Source of the DNA: Peribacillus simplex NBRC 15720 = DSM 1321
GTDB lineage: Bacteria > Bacillota > Bacilli > Bacillales > DSM-1321
Direction of reading: 5' to 3'
Assembly: GCF_002243645.1 (NCBI RefSeq)
Contig: NZ_CP017704.1
Location: forward strand, 2,684,001-2,748,000
DNA length: 64,000 nucleotides
The notes beneath the pieces are model-generated. The model worked only from the letters and a program-made list of their open reading frames with translations. It did no database searches and was not told the origin of the DNA. Of the stretch, positions 1 through 7,120 are shown piece after piece. The translations under genes and the position numbers were made by a program. Within the stretch, counting starts at the first letter, position 1, and each line of letters opens with the position of its first letter.

Positions 1-290
1 ACTTGTTCTGCCCGATCGGTGAAGAGGTAGAAGAAAAACCAAAATTTCAAATTGTGCAAGATTTTCATGATCCGATTATTGAAAAATATGAAGCGTTTTT
101 AAAAGCGAATGAAATTTCGATTGCAGGAATTGAATTCATTCGTAACAGCGATGGTGAAATCTACACGTATGACATTAATACCAATACGAATTATAACAGT
201 GACGCTGAGGAAGCAGCAGGCCAATATGGCATGCTTGAATTAGCGAAGTTTCTAGGATCCGAATTGGCGAAACAAAACTTGAACAAATAA
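1..290 (+). CDS. ATP-grasp (RimK-like) ligase, C-terminal fragment
   Basis: The reading frame is open from the left edge, so the gene begins outside the window and about 95 C-terminal residues are visible. The segment IEFIRNSDGE followed by YDINTNTNYN is the end of an ATP-grasp catalytic domain: the D-I-N-x-N-x-N pattern supplies the Mg-ATP ligands in glutathione-synthetase/RimK-type ligases, which join a carboxylate to an amine through an acyl phosphate. The substrate cannot be told from this fragment. A hairpin terminator follows the stop codon by about 20 bp. The ATP-grasp call is fairly secure; a specific family name is not. Confidence 0.75.
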   Translation, partial: LFCPIGEEVEEKPKFQIVQDFHDPIIEKYEAFLKANEISIAGIEFIRNSDGEIYTYDINTNTNYNSDAEEAAGQYGMLELAKFLGSELAKQNLNK

Positions 291-308
291 AATAATAAAA
301 AGTGATGC

Positions 309-349
309 TGACTGAAAGGGGGATTTTATAACCATTTCAGTCTTTTTTG
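309..349 (+). terminator. Rho-independent terminator of the ATP-grasp gene
   Basis: The arms gactgaaa (310-317) and tttcagtc (335-342) pair around a loop and are followed by a run of T residues, directly downstream of the stop codon at 290. Confidence 0.75.
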
Positions 350-386
350 ACATAAAAAGAAGGTGCCCCGTCTCAAGCGGGCACCC
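350..386 (-). terminator. Rho-independent terminator of the ABC-F gene
   Basis: The arms ggtgccc (362-368) and gggcacc (379-385) form a GC-rich stem. On the minus strand it is followed by a T-rich tail, just beyond the stop codon at 402. Confidence 0.75.
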
Positions 387-401
387 TCTAAATAGACCAA
401 G

Positions 402-1952
402 TTAATTATTGATCGACCATTCCTCAACATCCCATACTTTGGTAACCCAATCTTCATAGAAATCAGGTTCATGGCATACGAGGACAATCGTTCCTTTATA
501 CTCTTTCAATGCACGTTTTAGTTCTTCTTTTGCAACGACATCCAAATGGTTTGTCGGCTCATCGAATAACAGCCAATTGCTTTCGGTAAGCATAAGTTTA
601 CACAGGCGTACTTTTGATTGTTCACCACCGCTTAAATGGCTCATCGGACGTGTAATGTGCTCGTTTTTCAAACCGACACGGGCAAGAATGGCACGTACCT
701 GGGGTTGGTCCAGATGCGGAAATGCATTCCATACTTCATCTATCGGCGTCGTATTGCCTGCTTTCACTTCCTGTTCAAAATAAGAAGAAAAAAGGAAATC
801 GCCAAGTGATCTTTTGCCGCCTAGAGGATCAATTTTACCTAAAATCGTTTTTAAAAGAGTGGATTTACCAACTCCATTACAGCCGACCACGGCAATTTTT
901 TCTCCCCGTTCGATGGTCATGGACAACTTCGGAAGCAATGGGCGGTCATATCCGATTTCCAAATCTTCACCTTCAAAGACATAACGGCTGCTCGCACGTG
1001 ATTCTTTAAAGTCGAATGTAGGTTTCATTGCAGTTTCTGGACGATCTATACGTTCCATGCGATTCAATTGCTTTTGACGGCTCTTTGCGCGACCGGTCGT
1101 TGAGTAGCGGGCTTTATTTTTTGCAATGAAATCTTCCTGCTTTTTAATGAATTCGCGCTGTTTTTCATATGCGTTAATATGTTGGTTTTTATTTAATTCA
1201 GCGAGCTCAAGGAATTTTTCATAAGTTGCCGTGTAACGGGTCAGTTTTGAAAATTCAAGATGGAAAATGACATCGACGACGCCGTTCATGAACTCAGTGT
1301 CATGCGAAATTAATAAGAATGCATTAGGATATTCCTTTAAGTAGCTGCTCAGCCAGCGGATATGCTCTACATCCAAGTAGTTCGTCGGTTCATCAAGGAG
1401 CAGTACTTCAGGCTGTTCCAAAAGTAACTTGGCTAGTAAAACCTTTGTCCGTTGTCCACCGCTTAGGGCAGAGACATCACGGTCCAAACCGATTGCATCC
1501 AACCCTAAACCGCGTGCCGCTTCTTCAATTTTAATATCCAGATTGTAAAAACCGCCGGCTTCCAGCTTGTCCTGAATCTCACCCATTTGTTCCAAGAGTT
1601 CTTCAAGTTCTTCTGGAGTGGCCGTCCCCATTTTCTCTGTTACTTCATTCAGTGCTTTTTCCTGCTCGAATAAAGGTAAGTATGCATCCCTTAAGACGTC
1701 GCGAATCGATTTACCTTTTGAAAGTATCGTATGTTGATCAAGATAGCCATATTCGACACCAGGTGTCCATTCCACCCGGCCATCATCATGGATAAGTTGC
1801 CCTGTAATGATATTCATCATCGTTGATTTCCCGACACCATTTGCCCCGACCAGACCAACATGTTCGCCGGCCATCAGGCGGAAGGAAACATCCTTGAATA
1901 AGGTACGGTCGCCAAAGCTGTGTGCTAATTTATCTATAGAAAGTAAGCTCAT
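402..1952 (-). CDS. yfmM: ABC-F family ATPase (YfmM-like)
   Basis: This 516-residue protein has two ABC ATPase domains in one chain and no membrane segments, the layout of the ABC-F ribosome-associated family (translation factors and antibiotic-resistance proteins). Walker A is GANGVGKST at residues 36-44 and again GCNGVGKST in the second half. ABC signatures LSGGQ and LSGGE and Walker B boxes DEPTNYLD and DEPTNHLD are all intact, so both sites look catalytic. A basic linker (around residues 240-310, rich in K/R/Q) would be the P-site tRNA interaction motif. Length and N-terminus resemble B. subtilis YfmM (about 518 residues) more than YkpA or YdiF. A gggagg ribosome site precedes the ATG. 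It is monocistronic. A role in drug resistance is not implied by sequence alone. Confidence 0.85.
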   Translation of the reverse strand: MSLLSIDKLAHSFGDRTLFKDVSFRLMAGEHVGLVGANGVGKSTMMNIITGQLIHDDGRVEWTPGVEYGYLDQHTILSKGKSIRDVLRDAYLPLFEQEKALNEVTEKMGTATPEELEELLEQMGEIQDKLEAGGFYNLDIKIEEAARGLGLDAIGLDRDVSALSGGQRTKVLLAKLLLEQPEVLLLDEPTNYLDVEHIRWLSSYLKEYPNAFLLISHDTEFMNGVVDVIFHLEFSKLTRYTATYEKFLELAELNKNQHINAYEKQREFIKKQEDFIAKNKARYSTTGRAKSRQKQLNRMERIDRPETAMKPTFDFKESRASSRYVFEGEDLEIGYDRPLLPKLSMTIERGEKIAVVGCNGVGKSTLLKTILGKIDPLGGKRSLGDFLFSSYFEQEVKAGNTTPIDEVWNAFPHLDQPQVRAILARVGLKNEHITRPMSHLSGGEQSKVRLCKLMLTESNWLLFDEPTNHLDVVAKEELKRALKEYKGTIVLVCHEPDFYEDWVTKVWDVEEWSINN

Positions 1953-2185
1953 TTATATTGAACCTCCCAATTAATTTGAAAAAATCCCTACGTTTCATCA
2001 TACTAAAAACTGCACGGGATTGCTATCTAATCTATTAATTTACATATATGTGGGTACGGGGAGCCCCTCGAAGGGAAATCCTTTAATGTGAACCAATGGA
2101 TCTAATGCCATGCTGTGCATTATCGCCCTGTCATAAATTATATGAGATAATAGAGGAACCAGTTTAAAAGCGAAAGGATGTTATT

Positions 2186-4378
2186 ATGAGTAAAACAGTC
2201 GTACTGGCCGAGAAACCTTCGGTCGGCAGAGATATAGCAAAAGTCCTGAATTGCGGGAAAAAGGGTAATGGCTTTTTTGAAGGCGAACAGTATATCGTCA
2301 CTTGGGCACTAGGTCATTTGGTCACCCATGCAGATCCGGAATCTTATGATGAAAAATATAAAACTTGGCGCCTTGAGGACCTGCCCATGTTGCCGACTAC
2401 TTTGAAATTGGTCGTGATCAAGCAATCAGGCAAACAGTTCCAATCGGTTAAAACACAATTGAACCGCAATGATGTCAAGGATGTCATTATTGCAACAGAT
2501 GCAGGCCGCGAAGGGGAGCTCGTTGCACGCTGGATTCTCGAAAAAGCGAATGTAAAGAAGCCGATTAAACGGCTTTGGATTTCCTCTGTAACGGATAAAG
2601 CGATCAAAGATGGATTTAAAAAGCTGAAGGATGGCAAGGAGTATGAAAACCTATTTGCCTCTGCTGTTGCAAGGGCAGAAGCGGACTGGATCGTTGGGAT
2701 GAACGCGACAAGGGCTCTAACTACGAAGCACAATGCCCAGTTATCCTGCGGCCGCGTCCAAACGCCGACACTCGCGATGATTGCAAAAAAAGAAGAAGAA
2801 ATAAAACAATTCCAGCCTAAGAAATATTATGGGGTTTCGGCAACGGCAGAATCCAATTTGCGCCTAATCTGGCAAGATGCCCAATCAAAAGATATCCGTA
2901 CATTTGATAAAACCAAGGCCGAGAAGGTTCTTGCGGCAGTGAAGGGGAAAAAGGCAGAAGTGGTGGAAGTGAACAAAGCTCATAAGAAAAGTTTTGCTCC
3001 TTCTTTATATGATTTAACGGAACTTCAACGGGACGCCAATAAGAAATTCGGCTATTCGGCGAAAGAGACGTTATCAATCATGCAGCGTTTATATGAAAGC
3101 CATAAAGTCTTGACTTACCCAAGGACGGATTCACGCTTTTTATCAACGGATTTGGTTGATACGCTAAAAGAAAGATTACAGGCTGTCAGCATTAAACCAT
3201 ATGCCCAGTATGCTTCGAGAATCCTGCGCAGCCCGATTAAGGCAAATAAATCGTTCGTGGATGATAGCAAGGTCACTGATCACCATGCAATCATCCCCAC
3301 TGAGCAAACGCCGCTGCCGGGAAAACTGAGCGACAAAGAATCGAAAATCTATGATTTGGTCGTTAAAAGGTTCCTTGCTGTATTAATGCCACCTTTTGAA
3401 TATGAACAAACGACCATCACCGCAAAAATGGGGCAGGAGACGTTCATGGCAAAAGGGAAGGTCGTCCTGAAATCAGGATGGAAGGAAGTCTATGATCACC
3501 AATTCGATGAGGAAGAAGCTAAAGATGGCCTTGCTGAGCAACTGCTTCCGAATGTTCAAAAAGGTGACAGTTTAACTATTTCGGCTGTGAAACAAACAGA
3601 AGGTGAAACGAAACCGCCGGAACCATTCAATGAAGGGTCGCTTCTTTCGGCAATGGAGAATCCCGCTCGCTTCATGGCAGGGGAAAGCAAAGAGCTCATC
3701 AAAACTCTGGGTGAAACTGGCGGGATCGGTACTGTTGCAACGCGTGCTGACGTTATTGAAAAACTGTTCAATAGCTTCCTGATCGAGAAGAGGGGAAAGG
3801 GCCTTCACGTTACCTCGAAAGGAAAACAACTTCTTCAATTGGCACCTGAAGACTTGCGATCTCCAGCTTTGACAGCTCAATGGGAGCAAAAGTTAACCGC
3901 GATTGCAATAGGAAAGCTGCCAAAACAGGCTTTCATCGGCGATATGCGCGCTTACGCCAAAAATATCGTCCATGAAATCAAAAATAGTGACCAAAAATTC
4001 AAGCATGATAACGTGTCAGGTACGAAATGTCCTGATTGTGGCAAGCTGATGCTTGAAGTGAATAGTAAAAAGGGAAAAATGCTTGTCTGCCAAGATCGTG
4101 AATGTGGCCACAAAAAAGGTGTTTCACGTGTAACAAATGCCAGATGCCCACAATGTCACAAAAAGATGGAAATGCGCGGTCAAGGAGAAGCACAGACATT
4201 CACCTGTAAATGCGGTTTTCACGAAAAACTTTCTTCTTACAATAAACGAAGAGGGCAAAATAAAAATCAAAAAGTATCCAAAAATGAAGTCTCCAATTAT
4301 ATGAAAAAGCAAAATAAAGAAGAGCCGATCAATACTGCATTGGCCGATGCCTTGGCCAAACTGAAATTCGATAAATAA
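2186..4378 (+). CDS. topB: DNA topoisomerase III
   Basis: A type IA topoisomerase of 730 residues that relaxes negative supercoils and decatenates DNA by transient cleavage of one strand. The TOPRIM domain opens with VLAEKPSVGRDIAK and carries the acidic DAGREGE motif. The catalytic tyrosine is Tyr311 in YPRTDSR. The C-terminus has two Cys4-like zinc ribbons (CPDCGKL…CQDRECG and CPQCHKK…CKCGF), then a basic, lysine-rich tail. Length matches B. subtilis TopB (about 727). The ATG has a gaaagga ribosome site. It stands alone, with a strong hairpin terminator immediately downstream. Confidence 0.95.
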   Translation: MSKTVVLAEKPSVGRDIAKVLNCGKKGNGFFEGEQYIVTWALGHLVTHADPESYDEKYKTWRLEDLPMLPTTLKLVVIKQSGKQFQSVKTQLNRNDVKDVIIATDAGREGELVARWILEKANVKKPIKRLWISSVTDKAIKDGFKKLKDGKEYENLFASAVARAEADWIVGMNATRALTTKHNAQLSCGRVQTPTLAMIAKKEEEIKQFQPKKYYGVSATAESNLRLIWQDAQSKDIRTFDKTKAEKVLAAVKGKKAEVVEVNKAHKKSFAPSLYDLTELQRDANKKFGYSAKETLSIMQRLYESHKVLTYPRTDSRFLSTDLVDTLKERLQAVSIKPYAQYASRILRSPIKANKSFVDDSKVTDHHAIIPTEQTPLPGKLSDKESKIYDLVVKRFLAVLMPPFEYEQTTITAKMGQETFMAKGKVVLKSGWKEVYDHQFDEEEAKDGLAEQLLPNVQKGDSLTISAVKQTEGETKPPEPFNEGSLLSAMENPARFMAGESKELIKTLGETGGIGTVATRADVIEKLFNSFLIEKRGKGLHVTSKGKQLLQLAPEDLRSPALTAQWEQKLTAIAIGKLPKQAFIGDMRAYAKNIVHEIKNSDQKFKHDNVSGTKCPDCGKLMLEVNSKKGKMLVCQDRECGHKKGVSRVTNARCPQCHKKMEMRGQGEAQTFTCKCGFHEKLSSYNKRRGQNKNQKVSKNEVSNYMKKQNKEEPINTALADALAKLKFDK

Positions 4379-4383
4379 AAGAA

Positions 4384-4428
4384 AAGAGTCCTTCACCTTT
4401 AGCTCGATGGTGAAAGGGCTCTTTTTTA
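4384..4428 (+). terminator. Rho-independent terminator of topB
   Basis: A long stem (agagtccttcacc paired with ggtgaaagggctct, one bulge/wobble) is followed by six T residues, starting a few bases after the topB stop. Confidence 0.85.
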
Positions 4429-4548
4429 TGGGCTTATTTGCAAGGAGCAGGTGTGGGCAATTTTTCTTGTCGGCAGGCCTATCTTTCCAGACAACAAGGT
4501 GGCCGCTTGATGAAGTGGCGAAATTCATATAAAAGAAAATGACGGCAG

Positions 4549-4578
4549 AAAGGGATGGAGCGCTCGCTCCATCCCTTT
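4549..4578. repeat. Perfect 14-bp inverted repeat
   Basis: The arms aaagggatggagcg (4549-4562) and cgctccatcccttt (4565-4578) are exact complements separated by 2 bp. The hairpin sits just past the stop codon of the minus-strand small gene at 4593. Neither side has a proper T run, so it may be a poor terminator, an mRNA-stabilising hairpin or a palindrome left by DNA rearrangement. Confidence 0.7.
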
Positions 4579-4592
4579 CCATATATCTTCTG

Positions 4593-4757
4593 TTAAACCT
4601 CATTCAGTACGGTGCCATGTAATTCATATTCAAGTGTTTTGTCAGTGTGTGTGTGTTTATCCGAATCTACTCGTATGAGCATACTGAATGGCTGCTGATC
4701 ACCCGGACTGAAAATTGCTTCATCATTCTCTGGATTCCATAGGCTGTAAATACTCAT
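4593..4757 (-). CDS. Small protein, 54 residues, W-N-x-E-N-D / F-S-P-G-D-Q motif
   Basis: I do not recognise this protein. The start chosen is the ATG at 4757, preceded by a near-perfect aaaggagg ribosome site; an upstream in-frame start lacks one. The product begins MSIYSLWNPENDEAIFSPGD and continues through a polar stretch to LEYELHGTVLNEV. It is acidic, has no cysteine, no membrane segment and no secretion signal. The first ~22 residues have a clear paralogue in the next minus-strand reading frame upstream (4854-4925). It lies in a decayed patch on the 3' side of tRNA-Arg with an integrase remnant. Codons and a good ribosome site suggest a real gene; function unknown. Confidence 0.6.
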   Translation of the reverse strand: MSIYSLWNPENDEAIFSPGDQQPFSMLIRVDSDKHTHTDKTLEYELHGTVLNEV

Positions 4758-4853
4758 GATCAGTATCCTCCTCCTTTGGATGAGAAGACTAGTAATTCCC
4801 TTCTTGATTATCATCTAACTCTTCAATTGACTCTAACGCTGATCACCGGGACT

Positions 4854-4925
4854 AAACACCGCTGCGTCATTCTCTTTGTTCCATTGGCTTCTGATTGTAC
4901 TCATCATGCACATCATCTCCTTTGG
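4854..4925 (-). pseudogene. Truncated tandem copy of the 54-residue small-protein gene
   Basis: On the minus strand, an aaaggag site is followed by ATG and a 23-codon frame MSTIRSQWNKENDAAVFSPG-DQR ending in TAG. It aligns with the start of the downstream 54-residue gene: S-x-W-N-x-E-N-D-x-A-x-F-S-P-G-D-Q is shared, and the ribosome-site leaders are also alike (ttctca…ccaaaggag). After the stop no further similarity to the rest of the longer protein is visible. It is either a degenerate tandem duplicate or a genuine very short peptide; its exact status is uncertain. Confidence 0.5.
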
Positions 4926-5097
4926 TGAGAATGTCTTACAGTATTTGTATACCCGGATGGGACAGGTTAAAACATTTATTTTTAAAAAAGGCAGTATCAT
5001 AACCAAAAACCCATTATTTATCTGCAGATGTGTATCGACGTAATAAATAAAAACTTGATTAGTTTTCTCACGCTGTTCAACGCCTGCATAAGCCTTC

Positions 5098-5381
5098 TTA
5101 TTTTTTGAAAAAGTGATATATTCGCTTATTGAAAGAAGGTGATAGATCACTAACGTAAATAAAAGACGGATGATAAACAGATAAGTATTCCGTTAAATAC
5201 CTAATGTGCCGTACATATTCTCTTAATGTTCGCTTTCGGACACCTTCAGCAACTTTTGCACGGAGAAAAATATCTAAGGCTTCTTGCAGTGTGTATTCAA
5301 TCGTGAAACTTTCCGTAGTCTTACTGGCAATTTCCGTTCCTTTAACGATGTTCCACGCTGTTTAATAACGTGTTTTTTCAT
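5098..5381 (-). pseudogene. Tyrosine recombinase/integrase remnant (N-terminal part only)
   Basis: The minus strand has a ggaggtg site and ATG at 5381 opening MKKHVIKQRGTSLKERKLP…, then the frame shifts. The second frame (from about 5349) reads FTIEYTLQEALDIFLRAKVAEG, then RKRTLREYVRHIRYLTEYLS and ends in TAA at 5098-5100. The pattern 'L-E-E-A-L-x-x-F-L-x-A-K-x-A-E-G-x-R-x-R-T-L-x-x-Y' is typical of the SAM-like core-binding domain of tyrosine recombinases. The whole catalytic domain (R-H-R-Y) is missing. So this is a frameshifted, 3'-deleted integrase. It lies about 180 bp from the 3' end of a tRNA gene, a usual integration target. The family call rests on pattern recognition of one domain. 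Confidence 0.6.
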
Positions 5382-5498
5382 AAAAAAAAAGCACCTCCAG
5401 ACATAGAAAAGTAATAGTGAAATGGAATATCACTGTTTCCTACATACAGATGTGCTTTTATCCTACATATAATTTATGGCTTTAACGGTCATACCAAC

Positions 5499-5546
5499 AG
5501 AAAAAACCCTGCTATAACACGGAAGAACCGCATTATAACAGGGTTT
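5499..5546 (-). terminator. Terminator of the tRNA-Arg transcript
   Basis: On the minus strand, aaaccctgttataatgcgg pairs with ccgtgttatagcagggttt, followed by six T residues. It begins about 12 bp after the mature tRNA end. Confidence 0.85.
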
Positions 5547-5557
5547 ATAAACTTTAG

Positions 5558-5631
5558 CGTCCCAGATAGGAATCGAACCTACGACCTACAGCTTAGGAGG
5601 CTGTCGCTCTATCCTGCTGAGCTACTGGGAC
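5558..5631 (-). tRNA. tRNA-Arg (anticodon CCT)
   Basis: A complete cloverleaf on the minus strand: acceptor arms gtcccag/ctgggac, D arm with agctcag, anticodon arm acagc-CTCCTAA-gctgt giving anticodon CCT (reads AGG), and T arm with ggttcgattcc. The discriminator base is G at 5558 and CCA is not encoded. It has its own sigma-A promoter and terminator, so it is a single-gene unit. An integrase remnant lies on its 3' side. Confidence 0.95.
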
Positions 5632-5656
5632 ATATATAAAAGTCGACGACTTATTT

Positions 5657-5685
5657 ATTATATTTCTTATAGGCAAACTTTTCAA
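5657..5685 (-). promoter_or_regulatory. Sigma-A promoter of tRNA-Arg
   Basis: Minus strand: -35 TTGAAA (5685-5680), 17-bp spacer, -10 TATAAT (5662-5657), about 25 bp upstream of the tRNA 5' end. Near-consensus with ideal spacing. Confidence 0.85.
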
Positions 5686-5836
5686 GCTAATAGCTTATAC
5701 TTATGAAAAAAAAATCCTCATAAATGCTTAGCGGGTCACTAAGCTCTCATATTTCCCTTTTTTTCATTAAATGGAATACTTTATTATTCATTTGTTTTCT
5801 GGTACTATTATACTAGAAAAAAACAGGAGAATGATA

Positions 5837-6709
5837 GTGGGAAAATATAAAGTTTTATGGATGGTGGCATTGCTGGGGATTTTGATTCTACCTGGATGTT
5901 CACAAGGGATTTTAGAGGGTATAGGCACAAAGACGGCTGCGCCGATTGCAGAAGATGACATTGAAGTGGTCGAAGCAGCTGAAAATATGACCGGGCAGGA
6001 TTTGGAGGAGCAAATCGATACGGAGGACTGGATAACGGCCGAGTCCGCGGTCGAGCTTCCAATATTGATGTATCACAGCATTTCAGAAGGTAATGGCCTT
6101 CGGGTTCCAAGAGAGGAATTTCAATTACAAATGGCTTGGCTTCGGGAGAATGGTTACTATACATTATCCCCTGAAGAAGCATTCCTCGTTTTAACCGAGA
6201 ATTGGCTGCCAAGTGAGAAGTGCGTCTGGCTTACTTTTGATGATGGCTATACAGATAACTACACGGAGGCTTTCCCGATATTAAAAGAAAATGATATGAA
6301 AGCAACTGTTTTCATGATCGGGAAGTCCATTGATAAAGGTCATCACCTGACTGAAAATCAAATGGTGGAGATGAGCAGGAATGGGATTTCAATCGAAAGT
6401 CATACTATCAACCATTTGGAGCTGAACCGCATGACGGCAAAGCAGCAAGAAGCGGAAATGGTTCAGTCGAAGGAGCTATTCGACCGTATCCTCGACCAGG
6501 ACACGACAGTGCTTTCCTATCCGGTTGGCCGGTATAACGAAGAGAGTCTCAGGCTGTCAGAAGAAGCTGGATACAAGATGGCAGTCACTACTGAACCTGG
6601 GGGGGCTTTAAGGGACCAAGGGATGCATGCCCTGCATCGAGTTCGGATTTCACCTGGGTTATCAGTCGAGGGGTTTGCTTCACTGATTGAAAATGCTTCA
6701 AATCATTGA
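5837..6709 (+). CDS. Polysaccharide deacetylase family lipoprotein
   Basis: A NodB-fold carbohydrate esterase that would remove acetyl groups from an extracellular or wall polysaccharide. I chose the GTG at 5837, 7 bp after aggag; ATG starts at 5771 and 5831 have no well-spaced ribosome site. The N-terminus (GKYKVLWMVALLG…LPGC) is a lipoprotein signal with lipobox LPGC, so the enzyme should be anchored outside the membrane. A linker of about 60 acidic residues precedes the catalytic domain. This carries ILMYHSIS, the TFDDGY motif (catalytic and metal Asp) and SHTINH (metal His pair), then SYPVGRY. The substrate is unknown; the layout resembles B. subtilis YxkH and IcaB/PgaB-like enzymes. Confidence 0.85.
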   Translation: MGKYKVLWMVALLGILILPGCSQGILEGIGTKTAAPIAEDDIEVVEAAENMTGQDLEEQIDTEDWITAESAVELPILMYHSISEGNGLRVPREEFQLQMAWLRENGYYTLSPEEAFLVLTENWLPSEKCVWLTFDDGYTDNYTEAFPILKENDMKATVFMIGKSIDKGHHLTENQMVEMSRNGISIESHTINHLELNRMTAKQQEAEMVQSKELFDRILDQDTTVLSYPVGRYNEESLRLSEEAGYKMAVTTEPGGALRDQGMHALHRVRISPGLSVEGFASLIENASNH

Positions 6710-6772
6710 AGGTGGACGGCTCATTTCGTACTTGTTCAGAAAAATCATATAATAATCGATTCTTACATGGTG

Positions 6773-6778
6773 TATAAT
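6773..6778 (+). promoter_or_regulatory. Probable -10 box of the cobalamin-operon promoter
   Basis: A perfect TATAAT lies about 35 bp upstream of the first conserved riboswitch segment. The -35 region at 17 bp spacing is poor, so the exact promoter is uncertain. Confidence 0.45.
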
Positions 6779-6810
6779 GAAGGCAGTGAAAATTATATAC
6801 ATATGAACGA

Positions 6811-6965
6811 TTTGGTGTCTTAATGACTTAAAAGGGAAGTTGGTGAAATGCCAGCGCGGTCCCGCCACTGTATATGGGAGCTGACGGCTGTGTACCACTG
6901 TATGAGATATGGGAAGGTGCCGTTGACGATGACCATGAGCCAGGAGACCTGCCAGAATTCGTACA
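6811..6965 (+). promoter_or_regulatory. Cobalamin (B12) riboswitch
   Basis: Hallmarks of the adenosylcobalamin aptamer occur in order: ggtgtc, ttaaaagggaa, gttggtgaaatgccagc, the B12-box core gtcccgccactgta, and the distal gagccaggagacctgcc. The element lies in the leader of the 12-gene corrinoid salvage operon and is followed by a terminator hairpin 70 bp downstream. Known elements of this class lower expression when cobalamin is abundant. Boundaries are approximate because the outer P1 stem was not folded by computation. Confidence 0.92.
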
Positions 6966-7033
6966 CCTGTAACCTACGCGGATGGGAAGGTGTGTGGCAG
7001 ACCCAAGAGTCCGTAATGATATTGTTGCCATGC

Positions 7034-7066
7034 AAGCATCTTCCGTTTAACGGGAGGTGCTTTTTG
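7034..7066 (+). terminator. Riboswitch expression-platform terminator
   Basis: Arms agcatcttccg (7035-7045) and cgggaggtgct (7051-7061) form a stem followed by a T run. It lies between the aptamer and btuF, so it is a regulated attenuator, not an end-of-operon terminator. A second copy of the left arm (gcatcttccg) occurs at 7075-7084. Confidence 0.8.
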
Positions 7067-7120
7067 TTTTGGGGGCATCTTCCGGGATTGCGTTTTCTTT
7101 ATTAGGTGGGAAGAAATTAA

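Noticed and set aside
4124-4603. 159-codon minus-strand frame across the topB end and its terminator
   Set aside because: It overlaps the zinc-ribbon coding part of topB and the terminator hairpin, and its product resembles no protein family.
4926-5097. In-frame extension of the 23-codon small peptide up to 5150 (105 residues)
   Set aside because: The added residues overlap the integrase remnant in another frame and show no family resemblance; the ribosome site supports the short start.
6820-7105. Frames of 67-85 codons on both strands over the cobalamin riboswitch
   Set aside because: The region is explained by the structured RNA and its terminator; the frames have no ribosome sites or family resemblance.
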